A stretch of DNA of 64,000 nt from Natranaerobius thermophilus JW/NM-WN-LF (GTDB lineage Bacteria > Bacillota > Natranaerobiia > Natranaerobiales > Natranaerobiaceae). The position numbers and the translations under genes are program-made. The stretch spans positions 1,121,001 to 1,185,000 of the forward strand of contig NC_010718.1 in the NCBI RefSeq assembly GCF_000020005.1, read 5' to 3'. Numbering within the stretch: the stretch's first letter is position 1; the number at the start of each line of letters is the position of its first letter. The notes beneath the pieces are model-generated. The model had not been told where the DNA came from. It was given only the letters and a program-made list of their open reading frames with translations, and did not search any database. Shown here in pieces: positions 8,814 through 18,175 of the stretch.

Positions 8814-9743
8814 TTGAAAACCAATCAATATGTAAGAACAGCAGTAATTCAAGCAGCACCAATTATAATGGATAGAGAGAAAACTTTAAATAAAGCTTTG
8901 GATTTAATCAAAGAAGCGAAAAATGAACAAGCTGAAATAGTGGTTTTTCCTGAAGCCTTTATACCCGCTTATCCACGAGGGCTTTCCTTTGGATATTTAG
9001 TAGGAAGTCGGACAATGGAAGGAAGAAACGATTTTTTGAGATATTATAAAAATGCTGTCCCAGTTCCTGGTGATACTACTGAAAAATTGGGAGAAGCAGC
9101 AAGAAAAGCAGGAATTTATTTAGTGATTGGAGTTACGGAAATTGATACTGAAAAAAATAATAACACTTTATATTGTACAATTTTGTACTTTGGCCCCGAT
9201 GGAAGACTTTTAGATAAGCATCAAAAATTAAAACCTACTGGGTCTGAAAGACTTATATGGGGAGAAGGGGATGGTAGTACGCTATCAGTTGTAAATACTC
9301 CCCATGGTAAATTAGGTGGTTTGATTTGCTGGGAAAATTACATGCCTCTTGCACGAACCGCTATGTATCAAAAAGGTGTCAGTTTATATGTTGCTCCCAC
9401 AGCAGATGCCAGATCAGTTTGGCAATCAACTATTAGGCATATAGCCTTAGAAGGCAGATGTTATGTGCTGTCTTGTAATCAGTTTGTAACCAAGGATATG
9501 TATCCTGATGATCTTGAATATTATCATGAACTACAAAATCAGCCCAATATTATGTGTTCAGGAGGTAGTGCCATAGTCAATCCTATGGGTGAATATGTAG
9601 TGGAACCTGTGTATAATAAGGAAGAAATGTTGTTGGCAGACTTGAATATGGATCTAGTTATAAAAGGAAAGATGGACTTTGATGTAGTTGGTCACTATGA
9701 CCGAACTGATGTATTTCAGCTGAAAATAAATGAAAATGAATAA
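8814..9743 (+). CDS. Nitrilase (carbon-nitrogen hydrolase superfamily, branch 1)
   Basis: 309 residues covering the whole nitrilase fold. The catalytic triad is visible: Glu47 in FPEAF, Lys138 in HQKLKPT and Cys172 in GLICWENY. The CWEN context after the catalytic Cys and the IPAYPRG segment are typical of true nitrilases and cyanide hydratases, which turn nitriles into carboxylic acid and ammonia. The protein is cytosolic, with no signal peptide. It starts at TTG 8814, eight bases after GGGAGG. The natural substrate cannot be deduced from this context. Confidence 0.88.
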   Translation: MKTNQYVRTAVIQAAPIIMDREKTLNKALDLIKEAKNEQAEIVVFPEAFIPAYPRGLSFGYLVGSRTMEGRNDFLRYYKNAVPVPGDTTEKLGEAARKAGIYLVIGVTEIDTEKNNNTLYCTILYFGPDGRLLDKHQKLKPTGSERLIWGEGDGSTLSVVNTPHGKLGGLICWENYMPLARTAMYQKGVSLYVAPTADARSVWQSTIRHIALEGRCYVLSCNQFVTKDMYPDDLEYYHELQNQPNIMCSGGSAIVNPMGEYVVEPVYNKEEMLLADLNMDLVIKGKMDFDVVGHYDRTDVFQLKINENE

Positions 9744-9818
9744 GAAGTAGTTATTCTATAAGTAAGGCCAATTCTAAGGTCAATTTAGTCAATTTAAGCT
9801 ATTTGAGATCAATCAGTT

Positions 9819-10091
9819 TTACTTGGATTTGAGATTTAAAGTATTTGATTGCTTTTTATAAATTAGATTTAGTTTTTCCTGTCGGCTCATCTTTTTTATT
9901 GCTCTTTCTCTTTTCATAGCTTCTGACTTAGTGCTGAATTTTTCGTGGTATTTTAGTTTAACAGGAACTCTAAATTTTGTGTATTTAGCAGCTTTACCTT
10001 CATTGTGTTTTTTTATCCGATAAGTAATATCGGTTGTATAACCAGTGTATAGTGTGCTATCGGAACATTCTATTATGTATGTAAAATACAT
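9819..10091 (-). CDS. GIY-YIG domain protein (UPF0213 / YhbQ-like)
   Basis: 90 residues made of a single GIY-YIG nuclease domain: FTYIIECSDSTLYTGYT gives the paired 'YII' and 'YTG' strands, followed by the conserved Arg in DITYRIKKHN, and the family's KYTKFRVPVKL and SEAMKRERAIKK segments. Stand-alone proteins of this kind are widespread and thought to act on DNA, without a settled role. Starts at ATG 10091 behind AAAGAGGT. Single gene, transcribed against its neighbours. Confidence 0.88.
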   Translation of the reverse strand: MYFTYIIECSDSTLYTGYTTDITYRIKKHNEGKAAKYTKFRVPVKLKYHEKFSTKSEAMKRERAIKKMSRQEKLNLIYKKQSNTLNLKSK

Positions 10092-10249
10092 TATTTCTAC
10101 CTCTTTCCTTAGTCTACTAATTTTTTATCTTTAGTAATTAGAGAGTCTACTGATATTTTATATTAGATATCTGGATAAGTAAAACGGGACTTTAGCACAA
10201 CCATTAGAAAATAAGAATGTATGGATAAACAAGTAAAGGAGAGAAAGGA

Positions 10250-10441
10250 ATGACTAGAATTAACAGGAAAGATATCAATTCAGGTACACGTGTTCAAGTA
10301 GTTCAAAAACAAGATCAAAATTCAGGAAAATTAACAGAAGGAATTGTTGATTCAATCCTTACAAAATCCTCTTCACATCCTCATGGTATTAAGGTAAGGT
10401 TAACATCCGGGATAGTAGGTAGGGTTAAAAAAATACTATAA
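10250..10441 (+). CDS. ywbE: YwbE family protein
   Basis: 63 residues, matching the small YwbE family (DUF2196) from end to end: a basic start (RKDINSGTRVQVVQKQDQ), the central GKLTEGIVDSILTKS, and HPHGIKVRLTSGIVGRV. Function unknown; the beta-rich sequence suggests a small nucleic-acid-binding or KOW-like fold, which is inference. Start at ATG 10250 with GGAGAGAAAGG. It ends just before a bidirectional terminator shared with the tRNA gene. Confidence 0.88.
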   Translation: MTRINRKDINSGTRVQVVQKQDQNSGKLTEGIVDSILTKSSSHPHGIKVRLTSGIVGRVKKIL

Positions 10442-10470
10442 TTTATTTAACATAATTGCGATTTGAATCA

Positions 10471-10506
10471 AAAAAACCTAGGGGATATCACCCTAGGTTT
10501 TTTAAA
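10471..10506. terminator. Bidirectional terminator between ywbE and tRNA-Leu
   Basis: AAAACCTAGGG and CCCTAGGTTTT arms, with A-run before and T-run after, serving the + strand ywbE and the - strand tRNA gene. Confidence 0.9.
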
Positions 10507-10510
10507 GTTT

Positions 10511-10595
10511 TGGTGCCGAAGGTGGGATTCGAACCCACACGGGAAAGCCCACGCGATTTTGAGTCGCGCGCGTCTGCCAATTCCGCCACTTCGGC
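10511..10595 (-). tRNA. tRNA-Leu (anticodon CAA)
   Basis: On the minus strand the 85-base gene begins GCCGAAGTGGCGGAATTGG and ends with the matching acceptor strand and an encoded CCA. The anticodon arm CGCGA / TCGCG encloses loop CTCAAAA, giving anticodon CAA for the leucine codon TTG. The T arm GTGGGTTCGAATCCCAC is canonical, and there is a long variable arm as expected for tRNA-Leu. An unpaired-looking but complete gene, with no intron. Confidence 0.96.
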
Positions 10596-10730
10596 ATGGC
10601 AATAACCATTATAGCAAGAAATTAGCTTATAATCAAGGGCTTTATTAAATGAGATTAATATTTTATAAATCACACAATTTGGGAAATAATAAAACCAGCC
10701 AAAAACAGTACAAAAAGGAGAGCTAATAAA

Positions 10731-11318
10731 ATGAATTTTAAATTACCGGATCTGCCTTATAGTTATAATTCACTGGAACCTCATTATGATCAACAGACCT
10801 TGAAACTTCATCATAGTAAACACCATCAATCCTATGTTAATGGTTTAAATAATGCTCTAGAAAAATTAAAAGTTGCTAGAGAAAACAATGATTATAACGG
10901 TATAAAGCACTGGCAAAGAGAACTAGCCTTTCATGGATCTGGCCATATTTTACACACTTTATTCTTTAATAATTTGGGTCCGGAACAAGGAAATCTATCA
11001 AAGAGTCTGCGGGATCAGATTAACAAAGATTTTGGCAGTTTTGAAATGTTTGCAGCTCAATTTACCAATGCTGCTAAAACCGTTGAAGCTTCGGGTTGGG
11101 CTGTCTTAGCATGGAACGATGTTTTAGAGCAATTGCTGGTACTGACATTAGAAAAACATCAAAATCTAACTGTGATTGGTGCTAAACCTCTATTGGTGAT
11201 TGACATGTGGGAACACGCTTATTATCTTCAGTATCAGAATGATCGAGCTGCTTATATTAATGCTTGGTGGGAGATTGTCAATTGGAATGAGGTTTCTAGA
11301 CGATTTGAAAATCCTTAA
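10731..11318 (+). CDS. sodA: Superoxide dismutase (Fe/Mn family)
   Basis: 195 residues, full length for the family. It converts superoxide to oxygen and peroxide in the cytosol. Metal ligands are visible: His in LKLHHSKHHQSYV, His in AFHGSGHILH, then Asp and His in VIDMWEHAYYLQY. Whether iron or manganese is used cannot be read with certainty. It starts at ATG 10731 with AAAGGAGAGC. The gene has its own terminator. Together with rubrerythrin at 51156 it gives this anaerobe two oxygen-protection enzymes. Confidence 0.94.
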   Translation: MNFKLPDLPYSYNSLEPHYDQQTLKLHHSKHHQSYVNGLNNALEKLKVARENNDYNGIKHWQRELAFHGSGHILHTLFFNNLGPEQGNLSKSLRDQINKDFGSFEMFAAQFTNAAKTVEASGWAVLAWNDVLEQLLVLTLEKHQNLTVIGAKPLLVIDMWEHAYYLQYQNDRAAYINAWWEIVNWNEVSRRFENP

Positions 11319-11379
11319 AAATTAATCAAATATTGTTTAAACTTAACCTTACCCTGTAAAAAGCATTTATAAACAAAAC

Positions 11380-11420
11380 AGTACGTGCCTAAGAAAATAT
11401 CCAAGGCACGTACTTGTTTG
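11380..11420. terminator. Terminator between sodA and brnQ
   Basis: AGTACGTGCCT pairs perfectly with AGGCACGTACT; T-rich on the + side and A-rich before it, so it can serve both convergent genes. Confidence 0.88.
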
Positions 11421-11488
11421 TTATCTGCCATACTTAAATATAATTAATATAATTCATGGTACTTAAAGACTTTTAAGAAGTAAATAAA

Positions 11489-12787
11489 TTAAAACATGTT
11501 TTCAGATGTTAGTTTTTTAGCAACTGAAGCCAGTATAGCGCACACAATTGCTGGTGTAATCCAAGGCATACCGTATTCGGCTAAGGGGAGGTTAGACATA
11601 AAAATTTCTATAGTTTTGGGGTTCAAATCTAATGTTCTAAAAGCATCCATCAAACCAATTAAAAAGGTTGCTACAACGGCCCCTCTATAGGCGATTTTGT
11701 CATTAATGTATTTATCAAACAATGACATAATAATCAATACAATGGCTGTTGGATAGATAGTAATTAAAATTGGCTCTGCTATAGTTACAATTAATTCTAC
11801 ACCGGCATTAGCAAAGAATAGGCTAAATAGTACAGTACCGATCACGAGATGGTTATATTTTAATTTACCTTCAGATAAATCATTGAAATATTTTCCTACC
11901 GTAGTAGTTAATCCAATAGAAGTAGTTAAGCACGCTAAGAAAACGCTTATTCCTAGAATAGCAGTGCCAAGAGAGCCGAGTAAATTACCACTGATACCAA
12001 TTAATAAATCTGTTCTGTGAATTCCGGCATCAAACACTCCGCTAGCAGTACTTCCTAAGTACACAAGTCCTCCATAAATTAACCCGAGTCCAGTGGCTGC
12101 AATAGCTCCCGCCCTAATTGTCAAGGAGATCTGATCTGATACAGTTTTATATCCCCGGTCGATTAAGCTTCCAATAACAATACCGGCAAAAAGAATTGAA
12201 GCCAGTGCATCCATAGTTTGATACCCTTCGGTAAAACCTATGGTAAAGGTATTTTCAGAACTCACATCTTGTGGTGCTCCAACTGGGCTGATAAAACCAA
12301 CTATGACTATAATACCTAATACTGCAACCAATGTTGGTGTGAGATACTTCCCAATCCGATCAATCACTGTTGATGGATTTAGAGAAAAATATAATGTTAT
12401 TCCAAAAAATATTGTTGTTGCTATTATTGAAGTAATTATTGTTTCCTCAAGAAAGGGAGCTATCCCTAACTCAAAAGCTGTTGCCCCTGTTCGTGGAATG
12501 GCCAAGAGTGGGCCAATAGTTAAAACTATTACTGAGCCGAAAAGTTTACCGAAGTTTTTACTGACATTTTTAGCTAAGTGGTCGACAGTGCCACCAGCTA
12601 CAGCAACAGCGATGATACCAAGTAAGGGTAGTCCAACACCAGTTAACAAAAAACCGATCAAGGCAGGCAACCAGTCGGTACCAGAAGAATGACCTAAAAA
12701 CGGTGGAAAAATTACATTTCCTGCCCCCAAGAACATGGCAAAGAGTGCGAAACCGACCACTACTGTATCAGTATATTTTTTGTTCAT
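11489..12787 (-). CDS. brnQ: Branched-chain amino acid transporter (LIVCS family)
   Basis: 432 residues with about 12 membrane helices. The N-terminal FALFAMFLGAGNVIFPP is the family signature; members import leucine, isoleucine and valine with Na+ or H+. A sodium-coupled mode would suit a salt-loving host, but the ion is not shown by the sequence. Start at ATG 12787 has GGAGGGTCAGTA. The upstream region (12788-13317) shows no T-box or leucine leader. The gene is monocistronic. Confidence 0.93.
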   Translation of the reverse strand: MNKKYTDTVVVGFALFAMFLGAGNVIFPPFLGHSSGTDWLPALIGFLLTGVGLPLLGIIAVAVAGGTVDHLAKNVSKNFGKLFGSVIVLTIGPLLAIPRTGATAFELGIAPFLEETIITSIIATTIFFGITLYFSLNPSTVIDRIGKYLTPTLVAVLGIIVIVGFISPVGAPQDVSSENTFTIGFTEGYQTMDALASILFAGIVIGSLIDRGYKTVSDQISLTIRAGAIAATGLGLIYGGLVYLGSTASGVFDAGIHRTDLLIGISGNLLGSLGTAILGISVFLACLTTSIGLTTTVGKYFNDLSEGKLKYNHLVIGTVLFSLFFANAGVELIVTIAEPILITIYPTAIVLIIMSLFDKYINDKIAYRGAVVATFLIGLMDAFRTLDLNPKTIEIFMSNLPLAEYGMPWITPAIVCAILASVAKKLTSENMF

Positions 12788-13317
12788 TACTGACCCTCCT
12801 ACTGGATAATATTTAAGCTATTTTTTCTCCTTTATTTCGACGAATAAATGAATTAATTTATTTATAACTACTATAGATCTTAAAAGTTATTTTAGTAACA
12901 AATTCGTGAAAAAGCAATAAATATGGATAAACTCAAATAATGTTTTTATATTGCAACTATTTACAAATATACAAAAAGAGCAAAAGCTAACAATAAAATG
13001 AAAATTCGTAAAGAGATAGTTGAAAGTATTCTGTGTGTATATCTATATTAGGAAAACAAAATTATCTCTATTATAAAAAGTGCTATTTGGTGAGATCTCA
13101 TGAAATTTTACTTAAAACTCTAGGTGCCAAGGCTATTAATTGAAAATGAAAATGGCATAGGGTGGAATAAAATTACATTCAGTTTTTTTGTCAATTTTTG
13201 AAACTTTTCCGGAAAAATGCTCGTCTATTATATAAAAGCTAATCCAAAAAAATCTATCATTTTGTGAAATCTGTAAAATGTACCAAATTTAAGCACTAAT
13301 CAAGGGGGCGAAATTAA
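12788..13317. other. 530-base divergent intergenic region
   Basis: AT-rich promoter region shared by brnQ (minus) and the cell-wall amidase (plus). I find no open frame with a ribosome site, no RNA gene and no recognisable riboswitch. Its length is more than two promoters need, so an undetected small RNA or operator cannot be excluded. Confidence 0.5.
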
Positions 13318-15291
13318 TTGAAAAAAGTTGTAACTTTAGTTATTGTTGTTTTCATGCTAGTAATAACAACGAACTATGCAGCTGGTCAAGAAAATGTTGA
13401 TGTTTTTGTAGACGAGGATCTGGTGAATTTTCCTGACCAAGAACCTTACATAGACGAAAACAGCAGAGTTCAAGTACCAGTACGTTTTGTCAGTGAAGCC
13501 CTCGGAGGTTATGTGGAATGGGATGGCAGTACTCAAACAGTCAATATTAAACTGGATAAAAAGGAACTATCCTTAGAAGTGGGACAAGAAATTTACTTAA
13601 TTGATAATAGTGAAAAAGAAATGGATACAGTTCCACAAGTTTCACAACAGGGCCGAACCATGGTACCTCTGAGATTTGTAAGTGAAGGTTTGGGTGCTGA
13701 AGTAGATTGGCTAGGAGAGGAAGAGTCTGTTTATATTAATACAAAAGAGAGTCAAGAAGAAAAAGAGAATGAAAATAACGAGAATAATCCGTCTGATGTT
13801 CCTTCACAAGAAGAATTGGAGAACAGTGAAGCTATGGCTGAAATTAAAGCGAGCAATCTAAATGTAAGAACAGGACCAGGAATGGACTATTCAGTAGTTG
13901 ATAATTTACAGGCAGGAGATTCCTTTCCTATTTTGGACAAGCACCATAATGAAAATGAGGAAGAATATCAAGACTGGCTGAAAATTGATTTAGAGGATGA
14001 ACAAGATGATGTTTGGGTTAGTGCAGATTTTATAGAGATTAGTTTTCTAGAAGAAAGTGAAGAAGATGAAGACAAGGAACAAAAAGACGAAGAAAAAGAA
14101 GAAATAGAAGAACCAGAAGAAGATGAAAGAGATAGACCGGAAATACCACAAGAATACGATGATATTTTAGGTGAGATAGTTATAGATGCCGACAATTTAA
14201 ATGTTAGGACAGGGCCAGGGTTGGACTATGATAGTATCACCCAAGTTGATGAGGGTGAAGACTATGACATCATAACTATGGCAGCTATGGAAAATCATCC
14301 CACCTATGAAGAGTGGTTTAAAATCGACTTAGATAAAAGAAACTTAGATGTGGAAGACAGAAATGAAGCCAAGGGTTGGGTTGCTGCAGAGTATGTCAAA
14401 AGAGATAATATAGATTTGATGAATAATTTAGAGGAAATAAATTATATAAATTGGACCGAGAACTCTAACAACACTGAAATCACCCTGGGACCAGTACAAA
14501 GGATTCCCTTGGAGTCCTTTACGAGAGAAGACCCTGATAGACTTGTTCTAGACTTTGAAGGAATAGCTCTAGCTACTGATGAGACTGCTTGGCAAGTCGA
14601 AACATCTACTTTGCAAGGTATAAGGGCTCATGAACACAATGGAATGACAAGGGTTGTTTTTGATTTGAATTCCAAGGAACACTACTCTATAGATTGGGAA
14701 GATGCTCATTTAAATGTCAGATTATATGACGATAATCCATTATCTGGTAAGAAAATATTTATAGATCCAGGACATGGAGGTAGTAATAGTGGAGCTATTG
14801 GACAAAATGGTCTTAAAGAAAAGGAAGTGGCTCTAGACGTCTCTTTAAGAACTAGGGATATGTTGGAGGAATTAGGTGCTGATATCTATATGAGCCGCGA
14901 ATCGGATATTCAAGTTTCTCTGGACGAGCGAGTTGAAATGGCAACTGATTCAAATGCTGATATTTTTGTAAGTGTCCATGCTAACGCTCATCCCAATAAT
15001 GATATTCACGGTACAGAAACCTTTTATTCTTCAGAACGGAGTCCTTTAGATTTTGAATTAGCTGAAGCCTTACAGAATAGCTTATTACACAGTCTTCAAA
15101 GAAATAATAGAGGGGTGAAAGATAGCAGTTTTAGAGTACTAAGAAATGCTACTATGCCTGCAGCTTTAGTTGAATTGGCCTTTTTATCCCATGAAAAAGA
15201 AGAAGAATTACTTAAAAAGGATGAATTCCGCGAAAAGGCTGCTGAAGCAATTGTAGAGGGTATTTTAAATTATGATAAAACTGTCCGTTAA
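13318..15291 (+). CDS. Multidomain N-acetylmuramoyl-L-alanine amidase (cell-wall hydrolase)
   Basis: 657 residues, secreted. Order: signal peptide (1-23); copper-amine-oxidase-N-like domain (about 28-142, with two VPVRFVSEALG / VPLRFVSEGLG repeats); SH3-type domain (175-240, NLNVRTGPGMDYSVV); acidic Glu/Asp linker; second SH3-type domain (283-355, NLNVRTGPGLDYDSI); AMIN-like domain (370-455); Amidase_3 catalytic domain (462-655). Zinc-site residues are seen in DPGHGG, in LKEKEVAL and in SVHANAH, with the catalytic Glu in ALVELAFLS. It cleaves the amide bond between muramic acid and the stem peptide. Start is TTG 13318 behind AAGGGGGC. The acidic linker fits a high-salt environment. Confidence 0.9.
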   Translation: MKKVVTLVIVVFMLVITTNYAAGQENVDVFVDEDLVNFPDQEPYIDENSRVQVPVRFVSEALGGYVEWDGSTQTVNIKLDKKELSLEVGQEIYLIDNSEKEMDTVPQVSQQGRTMVPLRFVSEGLGAEVDWLGEEESVYINTKESQEEKENENNENNPSDVPSQEELENSEAMAEIKASNLNVRTGPGMDYSVVDNLQAGDSFPILDKHHNENEEEYQDWLKIDLEDEQDDVWVSADFIEISFLEESEEDEDKEQKDEEKEEIEEPEEDERDRPEIPQEYDDILGEIVIDADNLNVRTGPGLDYDSITQVDEGEDYDIITMAAMENHPTYEEWFKIDLDKRNLDVEDRNEAKGWVAAEYVKRDNIDLMNNLEEINYINWTENSNNTEITLGPVQRIPLESFTREDPDRLVLDFEGIALATDETAWQVETSTLQGIRAHEHNGMTRVVFDLNSKEHYSIDWEDAHLNVRLYDDNPLSGKKIFIDPGHGGSNSGAIGQNGLKEKEVALDVSLRTRDMLEELGADIYMSRESDIQVSLDERVEMATDSNADIFVSVHANAHPNNDIHGTETFYSSERSPLDFELAEALQNSLLHSLQRNNRGVKDSSFRVLRNATMPAALVELAFLSHEKEEELLKKDEFREKAAEAIVEGILNYDKTVR

Positions 15292-15323
15292 TATGAACTA
15301 GTTAATATGAATTTTATTAAAAA

Positions 15324-15371
15324 GGCAACCGAAGCCTATAGATTTTTAAGGCTTTCGGTTGCCTTTTTTCT
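15324..15371 (+). terminator. Terminator after the amidase gene
   Basis: GGCAACCGAAGCC pairs with GGCTTTCGGTTGCC (one bulge), followed by TTTTTT. Confidence 0.93.
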
Positions 15372-15473
15372 TGCTACAACTCCCAATTAATATTTTTAGA
15401 TCAACCGTAATTTCCCGAGACAACTGTAGTAAAAGCGTGATTTTTAGGTAACAATAATTATGAGGTGATGAAA

Positions 15474-16523
15474 TTGGTTGCAGGTCAAAAAAGTATTATA
15501 TATGTTAGTTTGATTCTCTTAAGTTTATTTCTTGTTTTTGGGATGACGGGGTGTCAAGAGGTGCCAGATAAAGAAGATGACGAAGAAGATGCCGAAGAGG
15601 AAGTTGAAGAAGCAGAACAGGAAGAAGTTTTTGCTGAATTATTGAGAATGCATGAAACAACTTTAGCTGTTATAGAGGGAGCTGAATCCACAGTTGAAGA
15701 ATCAGTTTTAGATCAAATTGTATCAATTGAAAAAGAATTTGAGGAAGAAGAAAATGACAATGGTGAAGAAAACAATAATGAAGAAAACCAAAACAATGAA
15801 GAAGATAATAACGATGAAGATGAAAAAGAAACAGATTCTCCAGATGAGATTTGGGATAAAGTACAAGATGATACTGCTAATCTTCATGAAATGTGGGATG
15901 ATATTGCCCCTGATATTGCCGAAGAAGACATTGCACAAGAAGAAATTGACTCCTTTGAGGAATTACTAGACGATTTAAACAGTACTGTTAATGGTGAAGA
16001 ATTTTTACCTACAATAGAAAATGCCAATCAGGTTACCAGAGATATTTCGACTTTCATGATGCCTTTTAGTGAGGAAATTTATCCTGAAATTTTTGAAGCT
16101 AGATATCATACGAGAGCCATAGTTCTATTATCTTCTCAGGAAAATTTTCAAAAAGCCCAAGAAAACTTTGATTCCTTAGATGAGTTAACAGAGCTAATTG
16201 TTGAAGACCTTGAGGAAGCGGCAGAGGAAGCGCAAGAGGATGAGGATGAGGAAAATGATGAAGAAGAGAATGAAGAGGATGAAGAGGATGAAAACAATGA
16301 AAATGAGGATGAAGAAAATAATGAAGATGAAGGAAACGAACCGGGAGAAGATGTGGCCGCACAATTAGAAAAATCCGTAAAGAATTTAGGAACAGCTCTT
16401 GAAAATGATGAGCTAGAAACTGTTAATATTAAAGCGAATTTAGTTATGGAAAATCTTATGGAAGCAATTGTAGCTGCAGGCGAAGAAGCTGAAGACGAAA
16501 ATGGTTTAGATACTAGCATGTAA
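15474..16523 (+). CDS. Hyperacidic lipoprotein, unknown
   Basis: About 350 residues, with a signal peptide ending in lipobox MTGC. The mature chain is extraordinarily rich in Glu, Asp and Asn, with two low-complexity acidic tracts (near codons 95-125 and 245-290) separating helical segments such as SLDELTELIVEDLEEAAEEA. No catalytic motif. I choose TTG 15474 because GAGGTGAT precedes it at the right distance; upstream in-frame GTG 15465 and ATG 15468 overlap that site. Likely an extracytoplasmic, salt-adapted helical lipoprotein; family unknown. The left end of an IS256 element is inserted 36 bases past the stop. Confidence 0.7.
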   Translation: MVAGQKSIIYVSLILLSLFLVFGMTGCQEVPDKEDDEEDAEEEVEEAEQEEVFAELLRMHETTLAVIEGAESTVEESVLDQIVSIEKEFEEEENDNGEENNNEENQNNEEDNNDEDEKETDSPDEIWDKVQDDTANLHEMWDDIAPDIAEEDIAQEEIDSFEELLDDLNSTVNGEEFLPTIENANQVTRDISTFMMPFSEEIYPEIFEARYHTRAIVLLSSQENFQKAQENFDSLDELTELIVEDLEEAAEEAQEDEDEENDEEENEEDEEDENNENEDEENNEDEGNEPGEDVAAQLEKSVKNLGTALENDELETVNIKANLVMENLMEAIVAAGEEAEDENGLDTSM

Positions 16524-16559
16524 AATATTAACACCATAGCTAAGTTATTATTTATTTAG

Positions 16560-18034
16560 GAGTCTGTCAAGTAATTGGTGTAAACAATCCGATTATGACC
16601 TATAGGAACAACTTAAATACAGTGAAGAAATCGAGGGAGTTTCCTGTGTGGGAAGATCATCTCCCTCGATTTTTCATTTTTGAGATTTTGTGGTAATAAG
16701 TGGGTATAGAATCCCCTGGTACTAGCTATCATCAATCAAAAAAGTTAAAAAGTTTTAAATTCTTCCTTCAAAGTAAATACTCAATTGTCCCAGAATCTGA
16801 GCCCAGTTTTTTGTTCTCATAGTCCATTTTTTAGTGATATCCATTGTAGCAAGATAAAGCATTTTTAATAAGGATTCGTCGGTAGGGAAGATACTTTTTG
16901 ATTTGGTAACTTTTCTTAATTGTCGGTTGTAGCTTTCCATAGAATTGTTTGTATAAATTAGTTTTCTAACTTCTTCTGGATATTTAAACATAACAGAGAG
17001 CTTGTCCCAATTATTTCTCCACGATCTAATGGAAATCTCATATTTATCTCCCCATTTTTCTTCGAGTTTATCTAGCTCTATTAAAGCGACTTCCTCAGTT
17101 GGGGCTCTATAAACATTCTTAAGATCACTACAGAATTCTTTTCGATCTTTGTACGATATATATCTTGTGCTATTTCTAATCTGATGAATTATGCAGCTTT
17201 GAATTTCTGTTTGCGGATAAACAGCATGTATTGCATCTTCAAACCCTTTTAAACCATCTATTGATACAATTAAAATATCTTCTACGCCTCGATTTTTTAA
17301 CTCGTTAATTATCTTCAACCAGTATTTCGAACTTTCATTTTCTCCAATCCAAATGCCCAAAACATCCTTCATGCCATCTAAATCAATTCCTATAGCCATA
17401 TAAGCTGCTTTGTTGACTATTCTACCATCTTGCCTCACTTTGTAATGGACAGCATCCATAACTACATGAGCATAGATTCTTGATAGCGGTCGGTTTTGCC
17501 ACTCCTTAATTAGAGGAACTATTTTGTCTGTAATTCCGGAAATGAGTGTAGGAGAAGCATCCACTCCATAAAGCTCTTGTAAATGAGTCTGTATATCTCT
17601 TACTGTCATGCCTTTTGCATACATGCTTAGAACCTGATCATCGATGCTTGAAACGTCTCGTTGGTTCTTTTTAACTACTTGTGGTTCAAATTCACCTTCT
17701 CGGTCTCTTGGTACTTCTATTTCTAAATTACCATAATTCGATTTGAGTTGTTTTTCTCTCTTCCCGTTTCGACTGTTGGTAGTTTCTTTTTCTCGATAAT
17801 CATACTTCGAGTAGCCTAATTCATGGTCAAGTTCGCCTTCCAGCATTTCTTCTATCAGCTCGCCAAACTGTTCCTTCAGTAAGTCTTGAATATCATTCAC
17901 ATCTTTCAACTTTCCTTCCTTCATCATTTCTCTGACTTTCTTTTTGTCAATTAAATTCATAACGGTGCAAACCTCCCATCCTTTTTTTATTATACATCAA
18001 TTCGGAAGGTTTACACCGTTTATTTTACACCCTC
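16560..18034 (-). mobile_element. Complete IS256-family insertion sequence with 8-bp target duplication
   Basis: 1475 bases flanked by direct repeats TTATTTAG at 16552-16559 and 18035-18042. The ends form an imperfect inverted repeat: left GAGTCTGTCAAGTAATTGGT, right (read inward) GAGGGTGTAAAATAAACGGT, both continuing GTAAAC..TCCGA. The single transposase gene is intact. A terminator-like hairpin (16630-16670, TCGAGGGAG / CTCCCTCGA) lies inside the left end downstream of the transposase. Confidence 0.93.
16755..17960 (-). CDS. IS256-family transposase
   Basis: 401 residues, the usual length for the mutator-type IS256 family. The DDE residues are seen in VMDAVHYKVR, SIDGLKGFEDAI and TNNSMESYNRQLRK, the last being the family's characteristic Glu context; CIIHQIRNS is another hallmark segment. 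N-terminal helices probably bind the inverted repeats. The frame is complete and the ends are intact, so the element could be mobile. ATG 17960 is preceded on the minus strand by GGGAGG. Confidence 0.96.
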   Translation of the reverse strand: MNLIDKKKVREMMKEGKLKDVNDIQDLLKEQFGELIEEMLEGELDHELGYSKYDYREKETTNSRNGKREKQLKSNYGNLEIEVPRDREGEFEPQVVKKNQRDVSSIDDQVLSMYAKGMTVRDIQTHLQELYGVDASPTLISGITDKIVPLIKEWQNRPLSRIYAHVVMDAVHYKVRQDGRIVNKAAYMAIGIDLDGMKDVLGIWIGENESSKYWLKIINELKNRGVEDILIVSIDGLKGFEDAIHAVYPQTEIQSCIIHQIRNSTRYISYKDRKEFCSDLKNVYRAPTEEVALIELDKLEEKWGDKYEISIRSWRNNWDKLSVMFKYPEEVRKLIYTNNSMESYNRQLRKVTKSKSIFPTDESLLKMLYLATMDITKKWTMRTKNWAQILGQLSIYFEGRI

Positions 18035-18064
18035 TTATTTAGCGAAAATCTAATATGTTATACA

Positions 18065-18104
18065 AAAAAGGTCCTTACCCATTCTTTAGGGTGAGGACCT
18101 TTTT
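18065..18104. terminator. Bidirectional terminator
   Basis: AAAAAGGTCCTTACCC pairs with GGGTGAGGACCTTTTT. It serves the FMN-binding lipoprotein gene on the minus strand. Confidence 0.92.
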
Positions 18105-18175
18105 GTAGACTTTCTAGTATATCAAATAAATTGTAAATATTTGTAAGAAACTTTATCAGGACTCATTTTTTAAAA

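Noticed and set aside
10463-10673. Frames on both strands across the tRNA-Leu gene
   Set aside because: They read through the tRNA and its terminator.
15718-15969. Lysine-rich frame inside the hyperacidic lipoprotein gene
   Set aside because: It is the shifted reading of the GAA/GAT-rich tract; composition is an artefact.
16099-16537. Two minus-strand frames inside the hyperacidic lipoprotein gene
   Set aside because: Ser/Phe- and His/Leu/Pro-rich translations are antisense readings of acidic repeats.
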